Shown here in pieces: positions 9,580-19,800 of a DNA stretch of 64,000 bases; positions within the stretch are counted from its first letter, which is position 1; every line of letters begins with the position of its first letter. This stretch comes from Andalucia godoyi (lineage: Eukaryota > Discoba > Jakobea > Jakobida > Andaluciidae). Position numbers and translations under genes: made by a program. The DNA is taken from contig VRVR01000059.1 in NCBI GenBank assembly GCA_009859145.1, forward strand, positions 62,001-126,000, given 5' to 3'. The notes below the pieces were generated by a model. The model had not been told where the DNA came from and made no database searches. It saw nothing but the letters and a program-made list of their open reading frames with translations.

Positions 9580-10334
9580 CTACTCGATCTTTATTCCTAG
9601 GCCGGCGGCAATGGTCTGCACCCTTTCCTGCGAGGCTCCGTGGTCCATCAGCAGTCTGATTCCCTCCACGTTCCGATCGCCAATCACCAGCTCGAGTGCG
9701 GCGTCGTCCACATCGGCCCCTTTCCTGATCAGCATGTCTGCAATTTCCAGTCTGTTCGTTGCCAACGCTCTGTGCAGCGGCCCAGACCCCGTACTGTCCC
9801 GCATATTTATCCTTGCGTGTGCACCCAAGAGCATCTCAATGACTCGCATGTGGCCCTTTGACACCGCATACATCAACGCAGACCTGCATTCCACGCCCCA
9901 CGCGCAAAAACCACAGCGTGTTAGTTAAATCAAAATCTTTTTTTTTTCAAAATTCAGCCATCAAGATGAAAAGAATGAAATGAACGAAATGAACGAAATG
10001 ACGGCACGAGGAATTAAACATACCTCTTGTCTTCGGTGATGGAGTTTGCATCTGCACCGTGACGCAACAGCTCCTGGACAACATCTGCGTGTCCAGCAGA
10101 TGCAGCGCTAATCAGCGGCGTCCATCCGCCTTCGTCCGTGCTCTCAGCCTGAGCCCCTCTTTGAAGAAGCGTCTCCACGCCGCTTAGATGCCCCGACGCA
10201 GCCGCCCAGTGCACTGCAGTCCGGCCGTCTGCGTCGCGAAAGTGCACATTCGCCATCTCGTGGCTCCGCAGAAACTCAAAGATGTCCTGCTTTGTTCTGC
10301 ATGCCTCAAGCAGGCGTTCATCAACGGACGACAT
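9580..10334 (-). CDS. Gankyrin/Nas6-like ankyrin-repeat proteasome chaperone
   Basis: Two exons: 10334-10024 and 9883-9580, joined by a 140-bp intron (9884-10023; donor GTATGT, acceptor TGCAG). Splicing restores the frame as EDK-RSALMYAV, giving 204 aa. The protein is essentially six to seven ankyrin repeats (TAVHWAAASGHLSGVETLL, TPLISAASAGHADVVQELL, SALMYAVSKGHMRVIEMLL, GPLHRALATNRLEIADMLI) and ends close to the last repeat. Length, repeat number and the short tail match PSMD10/gankyrin/Nas6 (about 226 aa), which binds the proteasomal ATPase Rpt3 during assembly of the 19S regulatory particle. Ankyrin proteins are easily confused, so the orthology is probable rather than certain. The intron has a CTAAC branch-point-like motif near its 3' end. 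Confidence 0.75.
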
Positions 10335-10387
10335 GCTCGACTCGTGCTTCAGTGTACTACTCTTCTTTTTCTTCCCCTTTTTCTTCT

Positions 10388-10450
10388 ACTACTACTAATG
10401 CTACTGCGACTACTGCGACTACTGCGACTACTGCGACTACTGCGACTTCT
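10388..10450. repeat. 9-bp tandem repeat CTACTGCGA
   Basis: Five near-perfect copies of a 9-bp unit, preceded by an ACT triplet run, lie between the stop codon of the FAD oxidoreductase and the start codon of the gankyrin-like gene, within the likely gankyrin-like promoter or 5' UTR. Confidence 0.85.
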
Positions 10451-10524
10451 TCTTCGTTCAGACGAGGAAATGCTTGCGACTTTTGAGGGAAACTTGAATC
10501 TGTGGGGATTTGAGTCCGGTTGAG

Positions 10525-11978
10525 TCACTCTTTGAATCGGAACTGTCGTATCCACGAGTCGTCCAGCCAGTTCTTCAGTGTTCCGATTGCGGCGTTGTTC
10601 AACTGCAACCGCGGGTGAGGCGCGTACACGGCCCGTCCATTTCCGCAGCAAATAAGCTGCATGAATCGGCGTTGCGGCACGTACGCTTCAAGACCATCTA
10701 TGCTCGTGTGTTGTGGTGTGCGTGAGTGCGGGAAATGCGGGAATGAACACAATTATTGTTCTCTTTTGGAGGAAGGGAAAAAAACTCTTTCGAGAAGAAA
10801 TACATACTGCCGTGGATGAAGTGCCAAATATTTCGAGCGATGTAGTGTCCTTGCTTGACGGCATACACGCCAGCTTTTGGGATCGGGCATCCTGTTCTGC
10901 CGAGCATGCTGATACAGTCGCCGCTGGCAAACACGTTTGGAAAGGATGGTGACTGCAGGAAGTCATTGACAAGAATCCACCCGTTGTCGTCCAGAGGCAC
11001 ACTGAGATTCTGCTGCACAGCGTGGGGACAGGGGCCAGTAGCGAGGCACAAGACATCAAACCGTAGCGCATACGCATCGCCAACGCCGTTGCATGCAGAG
11101 CGTACGTGCACACGGGCATGGTTCGACTCCTCGGATATACCAATGAACCTCGCATGCTCCAGAACGGAAATTCCCAGAGTCTTGAATTCTCTTGCAATTG
11201 CATACGGTATGTTGTTTGCCGAACCAGGAAAAACGACGCGAACCGAAACATCGACGCCATCACTACTACTACCACTGCGAGCACCAGCATCAGCCGTGTG
11301 CAACGAGGGGAGCCGCAGCATTTCGCGCACGCACTTTTGGAATCGTGCATTCAAAACGAGAGACATTTCCAAAGCTGCGTTTCCTCCACCGACAATGACG
11401 ACATTCAACTGCATTCGCTGCTGTTGTTGACGTTTCATGACGAACTGAGCAAGACGCTGCTCGAATTGCTCCAGGACTGAGTGGACAGCTCCTATTGGGC
11501 GAGTGGAAAACACAAGAGACGGACAAGATGAGTCTGAGTCGTCGAGGATCGCGCATCGACGAGATTCCACCAGACTGGAGAATGCTGTCGTGGATCCGAT
11601 GTCAATCGAGACTATATCGTACGCGATTTCAGCGTGCACAGCACCCGCATCCACGCCCGGCGCCGGCACACCCAGAGAATCCACAACTGTACGATACTGT
11701 AGTGTGTTCTGAACAGGATTCAAAGACACGACTTCGCCTTGAATAAACTGGGCATTGCACGCTCTGCACACCGTGGAGACATCCACCCAGCCTTCTTCCG
11801 CACTGCGCAGCCTTGCGACAATCGCAGGCACCATCCCGGAATACCATGCGCGATCAGACGGTGAAATCACGCATATCTCAACAGATCCCCACGTCGGCGA
11901 TTTGGATCGTCGTTCATGGAGCATTCGTAATGCCTGCAAGTTCGAATGTCCGGCCCCAATAAGTACCACCCTTACCAT
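10525..11978 (-). CDS. FAD/NADH oxidoreductase of the SelD-associated family
   Basis: Two exons: 11978-10808 and 10697-10525, with a 110-bp intron (10698-10807; donor GTATGT, acceptor ATAG). Spliced length is 447 aa. MVRVVLIGAGHSNLQAL begins with an FAD-binding Rossmann motif; a second dinucleotide motif is VVIVGGGNAALEMS. YSGMVPAI, IDIGSTTAFSS, FASGDCI and GCPIPKAGVYAVKQG are features of the pyridine nucleotide-disulfide oxidoreductase group found alone or fused N-terminally to selenide-water dikinase (SelD), especially in cyanobacteria and algae. The second exon supplies the family's C-terminal YVPQRRFMQL, GNGRAVYAP and NWLDDSWIRQF segments, which confirms the splice. No SelD domain follows. 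Likely role: a single-subunit, membrane-associated NAD(P)H dehydrogenase or a redox partner of selenium metabolism; the substrate is unknown. A Met six residues upstream is possible. Confidence 0.85.
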
Positions 11979-12463
11979 GACCAAAAGAAAGCACACTACA
12001 GTCTATAATCTCCCGATGTATGCATGAAAAATCCAAAATACCGTTGGCAACGTGCCGGAGTCCGGAACTCGCAGGGCGCGGAAACTGTTTCACTGACGCT
12101 TGGTTTGCAAAAGCTATTGTTAAATTTTTAAAAACTCCCTTCAAAAGCCCAACGCAAGGGATTCGGTCTTCGGAAGCGCATGGTGCGTTCCCGACTGTAA
12201 AGTGCGGCCCCCATCTTCCTATCAGTGGAAAACCAAGGCTTGTAAGCAAGTACGATGTGCTTAGCCTGCGATACGCTCTGCTCCGGTGTGTTTTTCCTGG
12301 GTTTTTTCTTCAATTTTGTCTTCTCTTCTTTTGGCTTTTCACCTTTGAGAGTGTGTGTATTGGTTTTGCTTTTGCTTTTGATTTTGCTATCTCTTCCGTG
12401 TGTTGGGGGGAGTCGAGGTGCGGGAGTAGTACGAGAAGCTGAGAAGCTTGGGGTGGGAAAGGC
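11979..12463. promoter_or_regulatory. Divergent intergenic region (oxidoreductase / SNARE)
   Basis: 485 bp between two divergent start codons, so it should carry both promoters. The SNARE-proximal half is T-rich on the plus strand (tttttcctgggttttttcttc near 12290-12345). No specific element is recognised. Confidence 0.5.
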
Positions 12464-13282
12464 ATGTTGTCGTCGTCGGCTGCGAAGTGGGAGGAGCTTG
12501 GCCGAGAAGCCCGCGCGTTGGAGCGAGATATTGACTCGAAACTTGTTGCGTACTCAAAACTTGGGTCGTCATCTCGGGCGTTTCCACTTGATGAAGAATC
12601 TGGAAGTCATGGGTCGTCTGCGGACACGGAGCCGCTGTTGGATGAACAGACACGAAAGACCAAATCAATTGAATCCGAGCTTGAGGATTTACTGGACAGA
12701 CTATCCACCGTGAACTCTTCAATGCAGTCTCTCGTTTCTGCATCTTCGAATTCCTCATCTTCTCAATCGTCAGGGAGCAGCAGTAGTTCTTCACAGTCGA
12801 TAGGACCACAGTCTCCAGGGCTTCCGGTCGCGTCGTCTTCTGTCTATGGGCACACGCTGCAGCGCCACCGAGAAATTTTACACGAGTACACACAGGAGTT
12901 TCGAAAGTACCGAGCAACAATCACAGCATCCAGGGAACATGCAAAGTTGCTCTCGAGTGTTCGAAGAGACATGTCGAACCAGAAAGCAGGAAGCATGCGC
13001 CCAATGGACTCGCTTTTGAGAGAACGCAACGCGGCGCATGATGCAGACAGGGTGCTCTCAGAGTCACTGTCAGCGGCTCAGGCTGTGCGATCAGACTTGT
13101 CGTCCCAAAGAGATGCGTTCGACAGAATTGGAGGCAGAGTGTCGGACATGCGATCCCGGTTCCCTACCGTCGACCAGCTTGTTGCCCGAATTTCCAAAAA
13201 GAAGAGGAGGGACATGATTATTTTGGGATCCGTCATTGCTGCTTGCCTCATCTTCACAATCGTGTATGTGATGAGAAGGTGA
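12464..13282 (+). CDS. Golgi Qb-SNARE, GOSR1/GS28-like
   Basis: Single frame of 272 aa. The N-terminus (KWEELGREARALERDIDSKL) and the following coiled-coil segments match the regulatory helices of GS28/Gos1. A Ser-rich insertion lies at about 90-125. The SNARE helix is at about 185-250 (LLRERNAAHDADRVLSES, RDAFDRIGGRVSDMRSRFP), followed by a basic KKKRRD boundary and one C-terminal transmembrane segment (MIILGSVIAACLIFTIVYVM) with a three-residue lumenal tail. GOSR1 works in ER-Golgi and intra-Golgi fusion, accepting COPI vesicles; a coatomer alpha gene lies elsewhere in the same window. Length is close to the usual 250 aa. Confidence 0.92.
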   Translation: MLSSSAAKWEELGREARALERDIDSKLVAYSKLGSSSRAFPLDEESGSHGSSADTEPLLDEQTRKTKSIESELEDLLDRLSTVNSSMQSLVSASSNSSSSQSSGSSSSSSQSIGPQSPGLPVASSSVYGHTLQRHREILHEYTQEFRKYRATITASREHAKLLSSVRRDMSNQKAGSMRPMDSLLRERNAAHDADRVLSESLSAAQAVRSDLSSQRDAFDRIGGRVSDMRSRFPTVDQLVARISKKKRRDMIILGSVIAACLIFTIVYVMRR

Positions 13283-13441
13283 TGCCGACAGCAGGCTGTA
13301 AGTGTGAGACTTAAAAGAAAAAAATAAATGACTAATACACTGCGCATACGGCACTGCACAAAAAAAGGAAGAGAAAAAAAAAACAGCCAAGGTGGCCGAT
13401 ATGTATACATACTATTGCCAACTTGCCAGTATTCTAGGCTT

Positions 13442-15127
13442 CTAGAGGAACAGCGGCGATACACTCGGCTGCCTGTACGCACTCATCATGCGCACGAGTT
13501 CAGCAAACAACTTTTCAACTGCGGGCGCACGGGAAGAACGGACAGCAGCGTGAATGGATATGCAGTCTCGGAAAGGTATCACGACTGCAATCCTGGCAGT
13601 CAATGGATGCACGTGTCCAATGAACCGACAGAGTTTATTCTGATCGGCTCCAAAGTCCACGCGCTCGAGCCCACTGAATTTCCACGTGGAAACTAGTACG
13701 TCAGGGCCACCAAACCGAATGCTCAACGCCGAACAAGGCCCTGCCTTCGCCAGCCACTGGACAACGGACTCGGCCGCAGTTCTGGACAGTGCATCAATTC
13801 CGGAACGAACGGTCTGCGCAATGTTTGGAAAATCCGACTCCAAGTCCAACAAGGAGGATCCGCAAGACACGGGACACGTTGCGACGATCGGCAGCACTCC
13901 ATTTCCAATAAAGGCATGCTGCGCACCGTCCAGGCGACGACGGAGATCACAGGCGACGAACAGTCTCGACATGTGCATCGACTTGACGTCGGCTGCATTC
14001 ATCGAATACCATACAAGCGACACTAGCAGATCGTTTTCTGAAAGCCGGAATTCTTGATGCTGCTCCTCTGCCAACCGTTTCAAATGCTGATGCCAGTGAG
14101 TGAGAACGTGCGATGGGATCCGCAGATCCACTAATCGAACACCTGCAAATACGTTCCACATAAAGGAACCAATAAACTTGAAGACGCGCCATCTGGAATT
14201 CAAAAAGAGAAACCCATTCGGTGTTCTGCAATCAACCGCGCGAGAGACCTCGGGATTGGACAATCCCAGTCTCTGCACAGACGTGGGAACTTTTCCAGAT
14301 TCACAGGCACCCAAAGACGCTGTAACCCACATACGATCCATAGAAGGAGTCTCGAGCACGAAACTTCGAGGTAGCCCCATCAATTCACGACACTCATCCG
14401 ACCAGTACTTCACAAAATACGAAAGCGAGAATCCGTCGACAATAATGTGAGCGGCGGACACCGCAACAATGCACTCTCCAGACGCGAACCGAGTTATCCG
14501 AACCTTGAGCAATTGCTCCTGATGGGAATTTGCGGAAAACAGCAGTTCAGTACTTATCGTTGGCCAAAAGGGACAAGGAGACTTGAACGACGTCGTACTA
14601 ATGAATATGGCTTCGATGTCCTCCACGGACGAAAGCCTCGCTGGGCAATGAAACTCCTCTAGCAAAACATCTCCGAGATCATCCTTTTCGATGCAAATCC
14701 TCATATCATCTTCGGATCCCAGTACCAGCCGCCCTACAAACAACGGAAAATGCACAAGAGTCCTCTGAAGGCCCTCCTTCAATACCGCCAAAGATAGATC
14801 ATTTCTAAAGACAAATCCAAACTGGACAACAAGATATCGCTGGAACATATCCAAAGGCGAAAGATGGATTAATTGAACCGGCGAATGGTTCGCAAAGTAG
14901 TCTTCTTTCAGCGAAACTCGGCTGGATCGGATCTGAGCTGAAGAGTTCCGCAGCAAATTTTCTAAATGCTGCGACGACGATCGGGACCGAGGAGGCTTCG
15001 TGTCGCGTCTGCTGCGACCAACCCAATGGAAAAGTAAGCCCCCCGCCACTATCGCTGCAGACCCGCAAACGAGGAAGGTGGGAAGCGTTTTTAGAAGGCG
15101 ATCTAGTCCTTGAACAAGCATCCCCAT
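13442..15127 (-). CDS. BAHD-like HxxxD acyltransferase, membrane anchored
   Basis: Single frame of 561 aa from the first ATG of the open frame (15127; a second Met lies two codons later). One hydrophobic segment near residues 15-37 probably anchors the protein, followed by a basic Arg/Ser-rich stretch. The acyltransferase signature HIIVDG (H about 227, D about 231) carries the catalytic histidine. A late DFG (VDFGAD) sits where BAHD enzymes have DFGWG, so the second motif is only partly kept. The fold family transfers acyl groups from acyl-CoA to alcohols or amines. The N-terminal membrane segment is unusual for plant-type BAHD proteins, which are soluble. The substrate cannot be predicted; a wax-ester or sterol acyltransferase-like role is equally open. 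Confidence 0.75.
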   Translation of the reverse strand: MGMLVQGLDRLLKTLPTFLVCGSAAIVAGGLLFHWVGRSRRDTKPPRSRSSSQHLENLLRNSSAQIRSSRVSLKEDYFANHSPVQLIHLSPLDMFQRYLVVQFGFVFRNDLSLAVLKEGLQRTLVHFPLFVGRLVLGSEDDMRICIEKDDLGDVLLEEFHCPARLSSVEDIEAIFISTTSFKSPCPFWPTISTELLFSANSHQEQLLKVRITRFASGECIVAVSAAHIIVDGFSLSYFVKYWSDECRELMGLPRSFVLETPSMDRMWVTASLGACESGKVPTSVQRLGLSNPEVSRAVDCRTPNGFLFLNSRWRVFKFIGSFMWNVFAGVRLVDLRIPSHVLTHWHQHLKRLAEEQHQEFRLSENDLLVSLVWYSMNAADVKSMHMSRLFVACDLRRRLDGAQHAFIGNGVLPIVATCPVSCGSSLLDLESDFPNIAQTVRSGIDALSRTAAESVVQWLAKAGPCSALSIRFGGPDVLVSTWKFSGLERVDFGADQNKLCRFIGHVHPLTARIAVVIPFRDCISIHAAVRSSRAPAVEKLFAELVRMMSAYRQPSVSPLFL

Positions 15128-15385
15128 CAATCCATCAACCAATCAATCAATGAATTGATGATTCACAGATAAGCTTGACTGCATACCAAGCAGACCTGAG
15201 AGCTGAGAAACACCAGCCAGGAGCATTGAACAGCCCGTCGCCCCAGTTTTTTGAACACGTCAACAATCAGCAGTGACTCAAAAACACGGACTCATGGGGG
15301 ACGCAGTGTTACGACAGATTATGCAGCTTTTTTTTTAAAGCGAATTCCCTGCTGGACGCCTTATCTTTTTTTAACTGATTTTTAT

Positions 15386-15457
<72 letters not shown>

Positions 15458-15539
15458 TATTTTCTTTCTGGAGTTCTTGTTTGTTCTTGTTGGTTGACAA
15501 CAGTCAGGAATAAGAGTCGTTCATTGATTCAGCGAAACC
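15128..15539. promoter_or_regulatory. Divergent intergenic region with GTT tract
   Basis: About 410 bp between divergent start codons of the acyltransferase and PUS1-like genes. It contains a run of 20-plus GTT triplets at 15387-15457, about 85 bp before the PUS1-like start and thus probably in its promoter or 5' UTR. Confidence 0.6.
15387..15457. repeat. (GTT)n microsatellite
   Basis: Perfect TGT/GTT trinucleotide run of about 70 bp, non-coding. Confidence 0.95.
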
Positions 15540-16844
15540 ATGGAAGGCGAAGACGCGCAGCAAGTTGGTGTCCAGCTGGGAGTTGTTGCTGACGTGTCTG
15601 CCCCCGAGGCGAAGCGCATGAGGCTCGATGAGCCGTCTGCTGCAGCTGATAAGTACGATGCGTATGAAGGAAGAGCGAAACAGCGAGTAGCATTGCTGGT
15701 TGGCTATCTAGGGACGAACTACAGCGGGCTGCAGGTGAATCCTGGAGTCCACACGGTCGAAGAAGAACTGCTGGAAGCCATTGGAAAGGCAGATTTGGTC
15801 CACCCGCTTAACCGCAATTCACACTCCAAGAACGGCTGGGAACGCTGCGGTCGCACAGACAAAGGAGTGCATGCTCTCCGCCAGATTGTCTGCTGTAAGT
15901 TGCTGTACTATGAAAGTTGTCTCGAGGAACTGAACAAGCACCTGCCGAGCGACATCCGGGTGTTTGGAATTCGACGGGTCACTGGATCGTTCAATGCAAA
16001 GAGATCCTGCAGTTCTCGGCAGTACTCGTACGTGTGTCCCTCCTATTTGTTTGCAGATGCCTCTGTTTCCTTTGAGGATATGAAGGCTGGGAAATTCAGT
16101 CTGTCCCCCGAACGTATTGTGTATATTCAGAAGCTGTTCCATTACTACCTAGGAACGAAATTGTCGCACAACTTTACAGTGAAGAAGAGCTCGTCTGATG
16201 CATCTGCGAAGCGACACATGAAGGCGATCCGAGTAATCCCTCCGACAATCATTGATGGAATGGAATGCGTCGAGGTATTGGTACACGGAAACTCGTTTAT
16301 GCTGCATCAAATACGAAAGATGATTGGTTTGGTCATCGCAGTCACAAGGGGAATCCTTCCCGAGGAAATTTTTGAATTCGTGTTCTCCCCTGCCTTCTCG
16401 TTTGATATTTTAATGGCTCCGGGGTTTTGTCTTTCTTTAGATCTTCCTCTTTTTGAATCATACAACAAAGCCAGAGGCGGCCAGCATGGCGATGTTCGTT
16501 TCGCGGAATTGGATCCAGAAGTTGAAAAGTTCCGACGAGAGCGGCTGCTGCCCGAGATCGTCCGTCTAGAACGGTCAAAACATGTGTGCACTGAGTGGCT
16601 AAGAGTTCTCGAAGACATGACAACACAGCGGTACAAACACGCCGGAGATCAATTGCTGCACTTTATTCAGCTTCAGAATCGGAAAGTATCGTACGAACAA
16701 CTGAAACAAATCTCTACAGAATGTCGGGCGATTGCAGACAGGCAACGAGAAGAAAAGCAGCAGCAGAAGCACGCGGGAAACCCGGTTGCCGATGTTGAAG
16801 CAGATGACGGTGTTGATGATGCAAGTGGCGATGACGACCAATAA
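15540..16844 (+). CDS. tRNA pseudouridine synthase, PUS1/TruA family
   Basis: Single frame of 434 aa. VALLVGYLGTNYSGLQ is the TruA-family N-terminal strand with a bound-RNA pocket. CGRTDKGVHA holds the catalytic aspartate (D107). FNAKRSCSSRQYSYVCP and the later GNSFMLHQIRKMIGLVIAV are the family's other conserved blocks. The enzyme isomerises uridines in tRNA (positions 27/28 and others for Pus1) and some mRNAs and snRNAs. A C-terminal helical and Lys/Gln-rich tail (about 350-434) ends in a very acidic stretch. The internal insertion typical of eukaryotic Pus1/PUSL1 makes the PUS1 subfamily more likely than the bacterial-type TruA. It faces a divergently transcribed acyltransferase gene across 0.4 kb. 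Confidence 0.92.
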   Translation: MEGEDAQQVGVQLGVVADVSAPEAKRMRLDEPSAAADKYDAYEGRAKQRVALLVGYLGTNYSGLQVNPGVHTVEEELLEAIGKADLVHPLNRNSHSKNGWERCGRTDKGVHALRQIVCCKLLYYESCLEELNKHLPSDIRVFGIRRVTGSFNAKRSCSSRQYSYVCPSYLFADASVSFEDMKAGKFSLSPERIVYIQKLFHYYLGTKLSHNFTVKKSSSDASAKRHMKAIRVIPPTIIDGMECVEVLVHGNSFMLHQIRKMIGLVIAVTRGILPEEIFEFVFSPAFSFDILMAPGFCLSLDLPLFESYNKARGGQHGDVRFAELDPEVEKFRRERLLPEIVRLERSKHVCTEWLRVLEDMTTQRYKHAGDQLLHFIQLQNRKVSYEQLKQISTECRAIADRQREEKQQQKHAGNPVADVEADDGVDDASGDDDQ

Positions 16845-16865
16845 ATCAGACACTCTGGCCTTGAT

Positions 16866-19800
16866 TTAAAAAATAACTCCCATCACACTCGTCAGACTTT
16901 CCAAAAATTGTGGTTCATAACCTAGTCGTCCAGAAAAGAAGGCATCGGAATACTCCAGTGCTCGTTGCTGATTCAAATACAGAGGAAGTCCGCGACGGAA
17001 TCCAGTGTCTTCCTCTCCATGCGGATCCAAATACAGCGAAGGAATGTAGCCACCGGCATCCGGACGAAGTAGCAACGTCTTCGAGCTTCTCAAACAAAGG
17101 AAAATCCCGTGGCCTGCATGATGCTGTTCTGCATGAAAACGGGCTTCCCCTATTGACATGACCCCTGAATAGGACGCAATCACGAACAAACGATCCGTTC
17201 CCCAGCTGGTCGTCACAGAAAAGTAGTCGGCTTTGCAACAATCAGAAGCAACACAGACCAGGCAGCCGCAGATCAAACACTGTGCAAGAGATTTTGAGCA
17301 CTTGTTGCACCGGACACATTTTTCCGTAAGGGACTTCTGAAACACTTCTCGAAAGTCCGTAGGCAGGGTCAGCAGCCGCATTGACGGCGACAGTTGCCCA
17401 ACAATAAGCGCGCGAAATGACTCTCCAGAGAAATCCGCATCGGACTGCAAAATTCCCGCGCATGCATGGATGATGAGCCGCAAGTGGGCGTTTGGCACAC
17501 CGCCACCCCACGGACAAACGGCCAGCACACGGAACAGCTCCTCCGATCGCCTCTCTGCAGGAATCGATTTCGCTGGAGCAACAACAAGCAGAAAGAATAG
17601 AGACATCAGCACGATGCGGTCAAAATCGCCATAAGAAAAGGAGGATTGGTCGTTATGTTTCCCCGGGAGAAAAGAGTAAATGTCGGTCATAATACTTTCA
17701 AATGAAAGCGGCATGAGTCCCACTGAAGTCGATCCCGGTGCCGAGGTATAGAATGCGGCGAGGTTTGTCGCCAGAATACGTAACGAGGCTACAAAACCTG
17801 AATCCACGTTATTGTGCACAGCAAAACTGAGAGCATGCGAAAACAAAAAGGACCACGGTGTGCGAAGCAGAGGAAGGACGAGCGTCGACGGGTAAGTCGA
17901 GCAAGCGTCAACAACGGTAGTTGCCGCTTTCCATCTGCGATGGCATTCCTCATACTTCAATACCATTTGATTAACCTCATTCGAGGGGTCCCTGCAGTTG
18001 CGATGATGCAGCACAGAGTTGGATAAACGGCGACAGGCAGGGCACCTGAATACTCGAGTGCCGGCAGAAATGATTTCAGCACGGTTTGACTGGATAGAAG
18101 CGCTGCACTCTTCATGAACGACGTGACCGCAACAGTTCACAAATACCGGCAGAAGATGGTCGGAAGAAGGTGCAGAAGGTGAAACAACGGTGTTGCAGAT
18201 GTAACCGCAAGAATCGGCCAACACGGGATTCCTGCACACAACACAAGACAATTCTTGTGACGAACCGGCAGCATCCGCCACGTCGTCAATAAGCGGCAAA
18301 CTTGGAGACGAATGCTCAAATTTTTCCCGCTTTTCGCTCATTTTCGCTAGCATCGCCTCCCGCTTCAAACGCGCCCGATCCTTCGAATTTGAAGGTACAG
18401 GAGTTTCAGAATTTGGCACGGAGGAACTCACTGCAACCGTCGACGATGATCCCACACTGTCGTCAAAGCCTGCACATACGTGATTGATCCATGTGCAGAC
18501 TGTCAAACAGCGCTTTCCATTCACGGACGAAACATTCGAATGAGAATGCACTTCCGCAGCAACAGCATCCATTTCTCTGACGATATAACGCAGATCGTAC
18601 ATTCGTAACAGCATGGATCGGGTTGGAACGCTGTTTTTCAAGAAAGACATGTCATAATTGCTCGAATCATCGAAAAACGTAGAAAATGGAAAGAAAAATG
18701 GATTTGTCATGTGGAGGAGATCATCTCTTACTCCGTACGTTCCCCGACCCCGGCGGACACAAACAGTCTTCAAAACGTCATCCGGAATATGCTTGCGGAA
18801 ATAAAAGGATTGCACAAGTTCCGAATGTTTGAAATCCGTGCGGTTCCTCTTTTGGAGGGCCATGAAATGAAAGATACTCTCCTGAATCCATATTGCTTGA
18901 TCCCCCGACACCATTACTCGAGAATCCAGGGTCAACATACATCCAACAACGAATAATGCATCGATCAGCAGATTCAACGACACGGATGGGTCCGGGTTTT
19001 GGCAAAACAATGGAATAGACCGAAGCTCATTGAAGATCATCTTCCAGTTCACCGGATCCGCGGATCCTACAGCCGAGAGCAGCGCTACCAGCGCAAGCAT
19101 CGGTCTCAACAAACCGGGCATCTCCAGAATGCGGCACTGTTCGATGACATGCATGTGATTTCGATTCCAGAGACCCGCACGGTTCGCTTCCGAACACAAG
19201 CGGAACAGGCGCGTTGCAGGGACCACGAGATGTCGAACCATCGGAGGATCGAGTGTGCGCAAGATTTCATAAAAGTGTTGAAGAACCACAGACGACGACA
19301 TTAGTCCTCCAAGAAATTCTTGTATATAGAGCATTGTCTGGAAAACAGTGTCCGACGTGACAACCTGGCCACGGATGCATGCCATTATCGTCAGCTTGAG
19401 AAACTTGTGCACAACATTAGTGGACTTCGGATCATAATCTGCATGTTCTACGAAACGGTTAAATCCATAGGCAAGATTCAGCAACATGTCCAAATATGAA
19501 ATGCCGCGATAAACTGCGTCCAATGCGCTGTCATCATCGGAGTCCCTGCGTTCTACGACAACTGCATCTTGCAAGTAGCGAAAAATCGAGAGGAACAATC
19601 GAGCATGTGAGTATGCCTGCAAATCAGACGTTGGTAATATCCACCAATTATTCCGCTGGAAAGCTGTATCGTCGCTGTCGTCGTCCTTGACGAGGGAAAC
19701 GAAGAAAGCATCTTGCGACGCAAAGTGCGACAGGTCGACAATGGCTTGGAACACCACCTCGGAGCGAAACACGGCACTGCTCGGCTCAATTAGCAGAGTT

